A DNA stretch of 64,000 bases from Pseudonocardia sp. T1-2H (GTDB taxonomy: Bacteria > Actinomycetota > Actinomycetes > Mycobacteriales > Pseudonocardiaceae): contig NZ_JBBPCL010000001.1 of NCBI RefSeq assembly GCF_038039215.1, positions 5,456,001 through 5,520,000 of the forward strand, in the 5' to 3' direction. A program made the translations under genes and the position numbers. Shown piece after piece: positions 55,604 to 64,000 of this stretch (positions within the stretch are counted from its first letter, which is position 1; every line of letters begins with the position of its first letter). The notes under the pieces are model-generated. The model searched no databases and was not told where the DNA came from. It saw only the letters and a list, made by a program, of their open reading frames with translations.

Positions 55604-57229
55604 ATGCACGGACTCATGCAGGACAGACCGCTGTCCCTCACCCACGTCTTCCACCGCGCCGAGCAGCTCTTCGGCCACAAGAAGATCGTGACGGCGAGCC
55701 CCGCGGGCGAGCGGGTCACCCCGGTGGCCGACTGGGCGGTCCGGGTCCGCCGGCTCGCGACGGTGCTGGACACCCTGGGCGTCTCCGCCGACGCGCGGGT
55801 CGGCACGTTCTGCTGGAACACCGACCGCCACCTCGAGCTCTACCTCGCCGCGCCGTGCACCGGCCGGGTCCTGCACACGTTGAACATCCGGCTCTTCCCC
55901 GAACAGCTCGTCTACATCGCGAACCACGCCGAGGACGAGATCGTCTTCGTCGACCGCTCGCTGCTCCCGCTGCTCTGGCCGCTGGTGGACAAGCTCGAGA
56001 CCGTGCGGCGCTACGTCGTGATCGACGACGGCGCGGACGTCGAGATCCCCGACGACCCGCGGATCGCGGACTACGAGGAGCTGCTCGCCGCGGCCGAGCC
56101 GTACCGGGGCCGGTTCGTCGTCGAGGACGAGAACGCGGCCGCCGCGATGTGCTACACGTCCGGCACCACGGGCAACCCGAAGGGCGTGGTCTACAGCCAC
56201 CGCTCGGCGACGCTGCACTCGCTGATCACGCTGGTCTCCGACGGGCCGGGGCTGCGTGAGCGCGACGTCGTGCTGCCCGTCGTCCCGATGTTCCACGCCA
56301 ACGCCTGGGGCCTGCCCTACGGCTGCCTGCTCGCCGGCACGGACATCGTCTTCCCCGGCCCGAACATGACGCCCTCCGCGATCCTGGACCTGCTCGCCCG
56401 GCACCGGGTCACCGTCACCGGCGGCGTGCCGACGATCTGGATGGGCGTGCTCCCGCTCGTCGACGGCCAGGACCTCGGTGCGTTGCGGACCGTCCTGTGC
56501 GGCGGCTCCGCGGTGCCGCGCTCGCTCTCCGAGGCCTGGAAGGAGAAGGTCGGCATGCCGATGCTGCAGGCCTGGGGCATGACCGAGACCTCCCCGATCG
56601 CGACGCTCGGCGTCCTGGCCGGCCGCACCGACGCGCTCACCGAGGACCAGCGCGCGGACCTGCGGGCCCGGCAGGGGGTGGCCGCGCCGCTCGTCGAGCT
56701 GCGGATCGCCGACCCCGGGACCGGCGAGGAGCTGCCCTGGGACGACGCCACCAGCGGCGAGCTGCAGGCCGCGGGCCCATGGATCGCGAAGGAGTACTAC
56801 CGGGGCGAGGGCGGCGGCGCCCAGTTCACCGAGGACGGCTGGCTGCGGACCGGGGACGTCGCCGTCGTCGACCCGTACGGCTCGGTGAAGCTGGTCGACC
56901 GGACGAAGGACCTGGTCAAGTCCGGTGGCGAGTGGATCAGCTCGGTGGAGCTGGAGAACGAGATCATGGCGCACCCGGCCGTCGCCGAGGCGGCGGTGAT
57001 CGCGATCCCGCACGAGAAGTGGGTGGAGCGGCCGATGGCCTGTGTCGTCGTGCGACCCGGGCAGAGCCTGACGCCGGACGAGCTGATCGAGTTCCTGACG
57101 CCGCGGGTCGCGAAGTGGTGGCTGCCGGACGCGGTGGAGTTCATCGACGAGGTGCCGAAGACGAGCGTCGGCAAGTTCTCGAAGAAGACCCTGCGGGACA
57201 AGTTCGCGGGCTACTCGCTGCCGTCGTAG
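55604..57229 (+). CDS. Medium/long-chain acyl-CoA synthetase (FadD/AlkK type)
   Basis: A 541-aa ANL-family ligase: MCYTSGTTGNPKGVVYSHRS (P-loop), PMFHANAWGLPYG, QAWGMTETSPIATLG, RTGDVAVVDPYG, DRTKDLVKSGGEWISSVELE and the catalytic Lys in PKTSVGKFSKKTL. The FHANAWGLP and GGEWISS strings are typical of AlkK-like enzymes. Outside the island and without its operator. It is convergent with the nitrilase-like cluster, 3 nt apart. Confidence 0.92.
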   Translation: MHGLMQDRPLSLTHVFHRAEQLFGHKKIVTASPAGERVTPVADWAVRVRRLATVLDTLGVSADARVGTFCWNTDRHLELYLAAPCTGRVLHTLNIRLFPEQLVYIANHAEDEIVFVDRSLLPLLWPLVDKLETVRRYVVIDDGADVEIPDDPRIADYEELLAAAEPYRGRFVVEDENAAAAMCYTSGTTGNPKGVVYSHRSATLHSLITLVSDGPGLRERDVVLPVVPMFHANAWGLPYGCLLAGTDIVFPGPNMTPSAILDLLARHRVTVTGGVPTIWMGVLPLVDGQDLGALRTVLCGGSAVPRSLSEAWKEKVGMPMLQAWGMTETSPIATLGVLAGRTDALTEDQRADLRARQGVAAPLVELRIADPGTGEELPWDDATSGELQAAGPWIAKEYYRGEGGGAQFTEDGWLRTGDVAVVDPYGSVKLVDRTKDLVKSGGEWISSVELENEIMAHPAVAEAAVIAIPHEKWVERPMACVVVRPGQSLTPDELIEFLTPRVAKWWLPDAVEFIDEVPKTSVGKFSKKTLRDKFAGYSLPS

Positions 57230-57232
57230 CGG

Positions 57233-58057
57233 TCAGCGGTAGGTCTCGGGTCGCCGTTCGGTGAGGTGCGAGAGCACCTTCCGGACGGCGCCGAGCGGCT
57301 TCTCGACGTCGACCTCGGCCACGGCGATGCCCGCTTTGGCCCAGGTCCGAGCCAGGATCTCGCCGTCCGGGCCGACGACCTTGGCCTGCCCGAGGAACCG
57401 CATCCTGCCGATCGTCCCGGTCTGGTTCGACGACACCAGGACGACCTGGTTCTCCGCGGCGCGCGAGCGGTCGTAGAGGTCGAAGAGGCGGGACTGGCGG
57501 TCCTGCGCCATCCGCGGGGCGCGGTTGGTGATGCTCGTCGGCCAGGCGGAGAGGCAGGCGACGACCTCGGCGCCGTCGAGGGCCAGGGTGCGGGCGGACT
57601 CGGGGAAGGTCTTGTCGTAGTCGACGAGCATGCCCAGCCGGCCGACGGGGGTGTCGAATGCGCCGAACACGCCGCCCGCCGCGTAGACGCGGTCCTCGCC
57701 GGCGGGCTGGTGGACCTTGCGGTGCAGGCCGAGCAGCCCGTCCCCGCAGACGCAGGCCGCGGTGTTGTACGGCCCGGTCTCCGCGGCCTCCCGGAACCCG
57801 ATGCAGACGACCATCTCCCCGGCCATCTCGGCGACCTTGCGCAGCTCGGGGCCGTCCCGGTCCAGCGCCGGCGGCAGCTCGGCGGGGTCCGGGTCCGCGA
57901 ACTCCGGGATGTAGCCGCCGAGCGCCGCGTCCGGCAGCACGAGGAGGTCCACGCCGGAGCGACGGGCGTGTTCGATCAGGGTCGCGACGCGTGCGAGCGC
58001 GGCCTCGACGTCGCGGCCGAACGCCGCCGCGACCGCCCCGATCCTGATCGACCCCAC
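57233..58057 (-). CDS. Nitrilase-superfamily protein with degraded catalytic triad
   Basis: A 274-aa carbon-nitrogen hydrolase fold, closely related to the next gene. The Lys is kept (LHRKVHQP), but the Glu of LPEA is Asp (LPDAALGGY) and the nucleophilic Cys of ICYD is Asp (LGMLVDYDKTFPE). It therefore cannot form the thioester of the family and is probably a pseudoenzyme, perhaps a partner subunit for the intact paralogue. GTG 58057 follows GGAGG. Last gene of a four-gene cluster. Confidence 0.87.
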   Translation of the reverse strand: MGSIRIGAVAAAFGRDVEAALARVATLIEHARRSGVDLLVLPDAALGGYIPEFADPDPAELPPALDRDGPELRKVAEMAGEMVVCIGFREAAETGPYNTAACVCGDGLLGLHRKVHQPAGEDRVYAAGGVFGAFDTPVGRLGMLVDYDKTFPESARTLALDGAEVVACLSAWPTSITNRAPRMAQDRQSRLFDLYDRSRAAENQVVLVSSNQTGTIGRMRFLGQAKVVGPDGEILARTWAKAGIAVAEVDVEKPLGAVRKVLSHLTERRPETYR

Positions 58058-58074
58058 CCGAGTCCTCCGGCCCG

Positions 58075-58923
58075 CTACGCCGCGACGTACGGCGTGCCGC
58101 CCGTAGCAGGGTACGTGTCCGGGCGGCGGTCGCGGAGGAAGTCCATCCCCCCGCGCGCGGCGTCCACGACGGCGTCGACGTCGAACTCCGCGACGGCCAG
58201 CCCCTCGCGCTGCTCCGTCCAGGCGACGATCTCGCCGCCCGGGTCCACCACCTTCGCGCTGGCGGCGAACCGCATGGCCCCGAAGGCGCCGAACTGGTTC
58301 GACGCCACCCAGACCAGCTGGTTGTCCAGGGCACGGGCCCGGTCGAACAGGTCCATCCGGCGGGTCCAGCGGTCCTGCGCCGGGTCCGGGTGCCGGTTGG
58401 TCGCGCTCGTCGGCCAGGCGGACAGCGAGCAGACGATCTTCGCCCCGTCGAGCGCCTGGGCCCGCGCCGCTTCGGGGAAGGCCTTGTCGAAGCAGATCTG
58501 CATGCCGATCCGGCCGACCGGGGTGTCGAACGCGGTGAACCGGTCCCCGGCGGCGTAGGAGGCGTCCTCGCGCAGCGGCTGGTGCACCTTGCGGTGGACG
58601 CCGAGCACGCCGTCCCCGGTCACGCAGACGGCGCTGTTGTAGGTCTTCGCGCCGGCGGTCTCGCAGAAGCCCGCACAGACGACCATGTCCCCCGCCAGCC
58701 CGGCCAGGCGAGCGATCTCCGGTCCGCCGACGCGGAACGCGGGCGGCAGCTCGGCCGCACCGTCGAGGTCCGTGAGGTACCCGCCGAGGCAGGCCTCGGG
58801 CAGCACGAGCAACCCGACGCCGTCGCCCCGGGCCTGCTCGATCAGGGCGCCGATCCGCGCGAAGTCCTCCTCGAGGTCCCGGCCGAAGGGCGCCGACACC
58901 GCCGCCATCCGCAGCGTGCTCAT
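58075..58923 (-). CDS. Carbon-nitrogen hydrolase (nitrilase superfamily), intact triad
   Basis: A 282-aa amidase/nitrilase-fold enzyme with a complete Glu-Lys-Cys set: LPEACLGGY, HRKVHQP and MQICFDKAFPE. SLSAWPTSATNRHPDPAQDR recurs in its paralogue 17 nt downstream, showing a tandem duplication. The substrate could be a nitrile or amide. It is shorter than, and distinct from, the ~350-aa NitC/Nit6803 nitrilase of canonical Nit1C clusters. Confidence 0.9.
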   Translation of the reverse strand: MSTLRMAAVSAPFGRDLEEDFARIGALIEQARGDGVGLLVLPEACLGGYLTDLDGAAELPPAFRVGGPEIARLAGLAGDMVVCAGFCETAGAKTYNSAVCVTGDGVLGVHRKVHQPLREDASYAAGDRFTAFDTPVGRIGMQICFDKAFPEAARAQALDGAKIVCSLSAWPTSATNRHPDPAQDRWTRRMDLFDRARALDNQLVWVASNQFGAFGAMRFAASAKVVDPGGEIVAWTEQREGLAVAEFDVDAVVDAARGGMDFLRDRRPDTYPATGGTPYVAA

Positions 58924-59006
58924 GTGTCCCCTTTCGCGCTCGGTGCTCGTGCGCGGTGATCGTCGCCGGAGCGAGGATCACCGCGAACGAGCGGCGGAGC
59001 TGCAGC

Positions 59007-59519
59007 TCAGAGCTGGTAGGTGGAGTTGATGATCGCGCCCTTGCGGGCGTAGTGGATCAGGGCGTCCTGGACGTCGAGGGGGTGCGTCGGGATGACGCCC
59101 TCGATCAGGTCCTCCTCCCGGGCACCGTGCAGCGAGAGCCCGAAGCGGCAGCAGTAGACCTTGCCGCCCTCCTGGATGTAGGTCTTCAGGGAGTTGTTGA
59201 TGTTGTGCTCGCCGGGGAACGCGGAGTTGCCCGTGGTCGGGAACCCCCGGGTGGCGAGGCAGTTCAGCGAGCCCGGCCCGTAGAAGTAGATCGCGGACTC
59301 GAAGCCCTTCCGCAGCGCGCGGGTGGCCTGCAGGATCGCGACGAAGCTGACGGACGACTCGTGCGCGATGCCGTGCACCAGCGTGAAGTAGGTCTCGCCG
59401 TTCTCGGCCTGGTAGTCCGGGAACACCTTGGTGCCGCCGTAGATCGACGACCCCTCGGGCATCGAAGGGTGCGCGATCTCCTCGAGGCTCTGCTTCTCGA
59501 GATCGGTCAGGTCGGCCAT
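59007..59519 (-). CDS. MSMEG_0572/Sll0783-family nitrogen-starvation-response protein
   Basis: A 170-aa protein of the Sll0783/MSMEG_0572 family (NitB of Nit1C clusters). Recognisable strings are GGTKVFPDYQAENGETYFTL, HGIAHESSVSFVAILQATRA and LNCLATRGFPTTG. Its fold is DsrE-like by general appearance; function is unknown. In cyanobacteria sll0783 is strongly induced by nitrogen starvation and lies in the Nit1C cluster. Here it lies between the flavoprotein and the two nitrilase-like genes. Confidence 0.88.
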   Translation of the reverse strand: MADLTDLEKQSLEEIAHPSMPEGSSIYGGTKVFPDYQAENGETYFTLVHGIAHESSVSFVAILQATRALRKGFESAIYFYGPGSLNCLATRGFPTTGNSAFPGEHNINNSLKTYIQEGGKVYCCRFGLSLHGAREEDLIEGVIPTHPLDVQDALIHYARKGAIINSTYQL

Positions 59520-59611
59520 GTCCGTCGTTCCTTTCGGTTGAAAACGGCAGGTGGAGCACCGGCCCCAGGGTGGGGAACCGGGTGGTTCGGGGTGGGCTGG
59601 GTAGACGGCAG

Positions 59612-61028
59612 CTACGCGACGGTGCGCGGCGCGATCCAGTCCTCGTCGGCGTGCTGCGCCTCCGGGAACGTGCTGGACGGCGTGCCGGCGAGCCAGTGCA
59701 GGCCGTCGGCCACCGTGGTGTCGCCCGCGCGGCGCACCCGCTCGATCTGTCCGACGAGGTGCTCCGCGTCGTCCGCGACGCCGGAGAACCGGCCGGAACC
59801 CCAGGTGTGCTGCCAGGGCAGGCCGAGGAAGTAGAGCCCCGGCTGGCTGGTGACGCCGCGGGCGTGCGTGGGGTACCCCCGGCCGTCGAAGATCGGGAAG
59901 CTCGATCCAGCGGTGGTCCCGGCCGAAGCCGGTGGCCCAGACGACGCCGGTGATCCCGGCGCCGGCCAGGTCGATCTCGGCGGGGTCCTCGGCCTCCGGG
60001 CCGGGCTCCCACACCGGCGGCCGGCGCTCCTCGGCCGGGGCGTCGATGCCGCGGTCGGCGATGTAGGCGTCGATGGCGTCCTTGATGCCCTCGGCGACGG
60101 CGTCCGCGCCGTCGAGGTTCGCCCGCAGGTCCGGGCCGAAGCGCGCCATGCCGTGCGCGATCCCGGTGAGCCGCCCGTGCAGGACCATGCCCTCGAGCGC
60201 GAACCTCCGCAGGTCGATGTCCCGCCCGCCGTCGCGGCCGGTGACGTAGTGGTTGGTCCTGAAGCGGACGGCGTCGGCGTCGGCGAACTCGTCGACGCCC
60301 TTGGTGTAGGTGCCCATCTCGTGCAGCCAGGCCACGCAGTCCCGGCCCCGGTAGAACCGGGCGACGCGCGGCGCCGTCCCGGTCGCGAGGTGGACGGTGC
60401 GGCCGGCGAGGTGCAGGTCCTCGGCGATCTGGCAGCCGGACTGCCCGGTGCCGACGACGAGGACGGCGCCCTCGGGCAGCTGGTCCGGGTTGCGGTACTC
60501 GGAGCTGTGCAGCTGCGCGATCCGCTCCGGGAGCCGCTCGGCCATCCGCGGTGTGCGCGGGATCTGGTAGGGCCCGGTGGCGACGACGACCTGGTCTGCG
60601 CGCAGCGTTGCCCCCGACCCGTCGGCCCCGTTCGTCCGGATCTCGAACGCACCGTCCGCGCTGCGCAGCCGGGTGGCCCGGACGCCCTCGACCAGCGGCG
60701 GCCGGAAGGACTCGACGAACGCGGCCAGATAGTCCTCGATCTCGTCGCGGACCATGAAACCGTCCGGGTCGTCACCCGGGTACGGGAAGCCGGGGAGCCG
60801 GCACTGCCAGTTCGGCGTCACCAGGCAGAAGCTGTCCCAGCGGCGGTCCCGCCACTCGTGCCCGGCCGTCTTCGACTCGAGCACGACGTGGTCGATCCCG
60901 CGCTCAGCGAGCCACCAGCTCATCGACAGGCCGGCCTGCCCGCCCCCGATGACGACCACCCCGTGGTGCGACCCGTCGAGCGTCGCCGCCGACGGCCGGT
61001 TCCCGATGCTGCGCACGTTGTTCGCCAC
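59612..61028 (-). CDS. MSMEG_0569-family flavin-dependent oxidoreductase, apparent frameshift
   Basis: A ~471-aa FMO-like protein: FAD site [37 protein letters not shown] then [18 protein letters not shown], which are hallmarks of the MSMEG_0569 (NitH) family, and the NAD(P) site [17 protein letters not shown]. The last ~95 residues ([20 protein letters not shown], then [17 protein letters not shown]) are in another frame. The break is at GAGCTTCCCGATC (minus strand, ~59899); removing one T restores ELPIFDG. First gene of the cluster. Confidence 0.88.
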
Positions 61029-61161
61029 GGCTCCCGCTCCCGATCCCGGTGTCCTGTACTGACCGGAACCAGTCAAGCGAGCGGCGATGTCCGAAGCGTT
61101 TCATCCGAAGATCGTGCGGGTCACCAGAACGGCGGCGTGTGACGCCGGTGTTGCGGAACCC

Positions 61162-62652
61162 TCACGCGGAGGCCTTCTCCGCCTCTTCCCGCCGTCCGAG
61201 CTTCGAGTGCGACCGACCGTACGTGAAGTAGACGACGAAGCCGACGGCCATCCAGACGAGAAACCGCAGCCACGTCTCGACGGTCAGGTTCAGCATCAGC
61301 CACGCGCACGCGAGCACGGACAGGATCGGCACGAGCGGCACCAGCGGCGTGCGGAACGAGCGCGGCAGATCGGGCCGGGTGCGGCGCAGGATCACCACGC
61401 CGACGGAGACCAGCACGAACGCGAACAGCGTGCCGATGTTGACCATCTCCTCCAGTGTCCCCGCCGGGAAGAACGTGGCGACGAGCGCGACGACCACGCC
61501 GACGAGCTGGGTCGCGCGCACCGGAGTGCCGCGCGTCCCGGTCCTGGCCAGCGCGCCGGGGAGCAGGCCGTCCCGGGACATCGCGAACAGCACCCGGATC
61601 TGGCCGAGCAGGAGCACCATGACGACCGTGGTCAGGCCCACCAGCGCGCCGACCGCGATCACCGCGGCTGCCCACGTCACGCCGAGCGAGGCGAACGCCG
61701 TCGCCAGCGTGGCGCGCGTTCCGTCCGGCTGCGTGGCCAGCGCGGTGTAGCTGACCATCCCGGTGAGCACGAGCGCGACGGCCACGTAGAGGACCGTGAC
61801 GATCGCCAGCGAGCCGAAGATGCCCCGGGGCAGGGACCGCTGCGGGTCCTTCGTCTCCTCCGCGGTCGTCGCGACGACGTCGAACCCGATGAACGCGAAG
61901 AACACCAGCGACGCCGCGGCGAGCAGCCCGTAGATGCCGAAGACGCTGCTGCTCCCACCGCCGAGGAGCGAGAGCAGGGACTGCTGCAGTCCCGTGTCAC
62001 CAGGCTGCGCCGGCGCCGCCGGCGGGATGAACGGCGAGTAGTTCTCCGCCTTCACGTATCCGATGCCGACGATGATCACGAGCAGCACGATGGCGACCTT
62101 GATCGCCGTGAAGACCATGCTGACCCGGCTGGAGAGCTTGGTGCCCAGCGCCAGCAGCGTCGCCAGCACCGCGACCAGCAGCAGGGCCCCCCAGTCGAAG
62201 GAGAAGAAGCCGCCGAGGGAGAACGACGTGGGGATGTCGATCCCGACCAGCGCGAGCACCGTGTGCAGGTACTCCGACCAGCCCTTGGACACCACCGCGG
62301 CGCCGACGGCGAACTCCAGCACGAGGTCCCAGCCGATGATCCAGGCGATGAACTCGCCGAACGTGGCGTAGGAGAAGGTGTAGGCGCTGCCGGCCACCGG
62401 GACCGTCGACGCGAACTCGGCGTAGCAGAGCGCGGCGAGCCCGCAGGCGATCGCGGCGAGCACGAACGCGAGCGAGATCGAGGGTCCCGCGCGGTCCCCC
62501 GCGGTGCTGGCGGCGAGGGTGAAGATCCCCGCGCCCACCACGACCGCGACCCCGAAGACGATCAGATCCCAGGTGCCGAGGTCCCGGCGCAGCTTGGTGT
62601 CCGGCTCATCCGTGTCCTGAATGGATTGCTCGACGGACTTGGTCCGCCACAT
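61162..62652 (-). CDS. Amino acid permease, APC superfamily (CAT type)
   Basis: A 496-aa integral membrane protein with about 12-13 hydrophobic segments. The family motif VVVGAGIFTLAAS lies in TM1, CYAEFASTVPVAGSAYTFSY in TM2-3 and FFAFIGFDVVATTAEETKDP in the conserved loop, as in cationic amino-acid transporters (YfnA/CAT). It imports amino acids by proton coupling in relatives. ATG 62652 or 62673 are both possible. It lies next to alanine dehydrogenase, which may indicate amino-acid use. Confidence 0.9.
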   Translation of the reverse strand: MWRTKSVEQSIQDTDEPDTKLRRDLGTWDLIVFGVAVVVGAGIFTLAASTAGDRAGPSISLAFVLAAIACGLAALCYAEFASTVPVAGSAYTFSYATFGEFIAWIIGWDLVLEFAVGAAVVSKGWSEYLHTVLALVGIDIPTSFSLGGFFSFDWGALLLVAVLATLLALGTKLSSRVSMVFTAIKVAIVLLVIIVGIGYVKAENYSPFIPPAAPAQPGDTGLQQSLLSLLGGGSSSVFGIYGLLAAASLVFFAFIGFDVVATTAEETKDPQRSLPRGIFGSLAIVTVLYVAVALVLTGMVSYTALATQPDGTRATLATAFASLGVTWAAAVIAVGALVGLTTVVMVLLLGQIRVLFAMSRDGLLPGALARTGTRGTPVRATQLVGVVVALVATFFPAGTLEEMVNIGTLFAFVLVSVGVVILRRTRPDLPRSFRTPLVPLVPILSVLACAWLMLNLTVETWLRFLVWMAVGFVVYFTYGRSHSKLGRREEAEKASA

Positions 62653-62736
62653 CCCGCCCGTCCTACCGACCATTCCGGAACCGTATTGCCCCGACCGGGA
62701 GCGCTGCCACCGCTGGCCCGCTCCCGGCGACCCGGC

Positions 62737-63852
62737 TCAGTCCAGCAGGTCCGCGGTGCTCACGTGGGACAGGCCGTGGGCCTCCGCGACCTCGCGGGAG
62801 GTCAGCGAGCCGGCGTGGGTGGACAGGCCGGCCGCGAGCGCCGGGTCCGCGGTGAGGGCGTCCTGCCAGCCGTGGTCGGCGAGCCTCAGCACGTACGGGA
62901 GCGTCGCGTTGGTGAGCGCGTGGGTGGAGGTGTTCGGGACCGCGCCGGGCATGTTCGCCACGCAGTAGAAGACCGTGTCGTGGACCCGGAAGGTCGGGTC
63001 GGCGTGGGTGGTCGGCTTCGTGTCGGCGAAGCAGCCGCCCTGGTCCACGGCGATGTCGACGAGCACCGCGCCCGGCTTCATCCGGGACACCAGGTCGTTC
63101 GAGACCAGGGTCGGGGCCTTGGCGCCGGGCACCAGCACCGCCCCGATCACCAGGTCCGCCCCGAGGACGGCCTTCTCCAGGGCGTACGCGGTGGAGTAGA
63201 CGGTCTCGACCCGGCCGGCGTAGCGGTCGTCGAGCTCGCGGAGCTTGTCGATGCTCAGGTCCAGCACGGTGACCCGCGCGCCCATCCCGACGGCGACGGC
63301 GACGGCGTTGGCCCCGGAGACCCCCGCCCCGATGACGACGACGTGCGCCCGCGTGGCGCCGGGCACGCCGCCCATCAGGACACCGCGGCCGCCCGCGGCG
63401 CTCATCAGGTGGTAGGCGCCGACCTGCGGCGCGAGCCGGCCCGCGACCTCGCTCATCGGCGCGAGCAGCGGGAGCCGGCCGTCGGCGGTGCGGACGGTCT
63501 CGTAGGCGATCGAGGTGGTGCCGGCGTTGCGCAGCGCGTCCGTGCAGGACCGCGAGGCCGCGAGGTGCAGGTAGGTGAACAGCGTCAGGTCGGCGCGCAG
63601 GTGGCCGTACTCGCTCGGCACCGGCTCCTTGACCTTGAGCAGCAGCTCGCCGCTCGCCCACACCGCGGCCGCCTCGGCCAGGACCTGCGCGCCGGCGTCC
63701 TTGTACTCCGCGTCGGTGATCGACGACCCGAGCCCGGCGCCCTGCTGGACGATCACCTCGTGTCCGCGGCGGACCAGCTCGTGCACGCCCGCGGGCGTGA
63801 CGGCCACCCGGAACTCGTTGTCCTTGACCTCGCGCGGAATGGCGACCCGCAT
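62737..63852 (-). CDS. ald: Alanine dehydrogenase
   Basis: A 371-aa NAD-dependent enzyme interconverting L-alanine and pyruvate plus ammonia. [20 protein letters not shown] with the Arg/Lys of the pyruvate site, [17 protein letters not shown], the Rossmann loop [13 protein letters not shown], and [11 protein letters not shown] with the active-site Asp are all present. GGAG precedes ATG 63852. A divergent gene starts at 63954, the position where mycobacteria carry the Lrp/AsnC regulator AldR. Confidence 0.95.
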   Translation of the reverse strand: MRVAIPREVKDNEFRVAVTPAGVHELVRRGHEVIVQQGAGLGSSITDAEYKDAGAQVLAEAAAVWASGELLLKVKEPVPSEYGHLRADLTLFTYLHLAASRSCTDALRNAGTTSIAYETVRTADGRLPLLAPMSEVAGRLAPQVGAYHLMSAAGGRGVLMGGVPGATRAHVVVIGAGVSGANAVAVAVGMGARVTVLDLSIDKLRELDDRYAGRVETVYSTAYALEKAVLGADLVIGAVLVPGAKAPTLVSNDLVSRMKPGAVLVDIAVDQGGCFADTKPTTHADPTFRVHDTVFYCVANMPGAVPNTSTHALTNATLPYVLRLADHGWQDALTADPALAAGLSTHAGSLTSREVAEAHGLSHVSTADLLD

Positions 63853-63953
63853 GACTGCTCCTGCCCTTGGTCCGGTGTGCCTGACCCGGACAACGATGAA
63901 GAAGGCGCTGCTCGACCGCAACAAGCACGAAGAAGATTCTGTACCGTGGCGCG

Positions 63954-64000
63954 ATGGCCGAACGATCCACGAACGCAAGCGCTCCACCGGCCCCGCAGCC
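63954..64000 (+). CDS. Start of a divergent gene, possibly the AldR-type Lrp/AsnC regulator
   Basis: The ATG at 63954 opens a frame, [15 protein letters not shown], that runs off the window. GTACCG about 12 nt upstream could be a -10 region for a leaderless mRNA. Identity as the ald regulator is suggested only by position. Confidence 0.35.
   Translation, partial: MAERSTNASAPPAPQ

Overview
The window is chromosomal DNA of a very GC-rich actinobacterium, most likely Pseudonocardiales (Pseudonocardia-like). The gene order of the two flanks closely follows the mycobacterial Rv3220c-Rv3248c region. The left flank (1-7540) has pdtaS, the small ribosomal protein bL37, rshA-sigH, a YbaK-type deacylase, a SRAP protein, aroA, rsgA and an LppX-like lipoprotein. 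The right flank (35.6-53.7 kb) has a DUF6912 protein, a WS/DGAT acyltransferase, an rRNA/tRNA methyltransferase, lactate dehydrogenase, an Rv3235-like protein, secA1, hpf, comF, lpqB-mtrB-mtrA, tmk and ahcY. ahcY has a recognisable SAH riboswitch in its leader.

Between the flanks lies a ~28 kb catabolic island (about 7.8-35.5 kb). It holds five enoyl-CoA hydratase-like proteins, three acyl-CoA dehydrogenases (two forming an apparent alpha/beta pair), two acyl-CoA synthetases, a thiolase and an SDR dehydrogenase. It also holds an SMP-30-type lactonase, two APH-fold kinases (one fused to a DUF6285-type tail), a remnant of a cyclase-family hydrolase, two TetR regulators and a Dpp/Opp-type ABC transporter with two substrate-binding lipoproteins. 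Five copies of a 14-bp palindrome (consensus TNAACGATCGTTNA) sit in front of its transcription units, so it looks like one regulon. The lactonase, CoA ligase, kinase and ACAD combination suggests lactone or 4-hydroxy-acid breakdown through phosphorylated acyl-CoAs, as in levulinate (Lva) and ACAD10/11 chemistry.

The right end (54.1-64 kb) carries an orphan GlmL/MutL-type ATPase, a third acyl-CoA synthetase, an amino-acid permease and alanine dehydrogenase. It also carries a four-gene minus-strand cluster: an MSMEG_0569-family flavoprotein, an MSMEG_0572/Sll0783-family protein and two nitrilase-superfamily paralogues, one of which lacks its catalytic Cys. This resembles a reduced variant of the Nit1C cluster.

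Eight genes carry single-base frameshifts. Six lie at GAGCTTCCC/GAGCTCCCC strings and two in C-runs just after a lipobox. This looks more like systematic base-calling error than gene decay, so those genes are annotated as CDS. Three families of intergenic palindromic repeats are present, some placed like bidirectional terminators.
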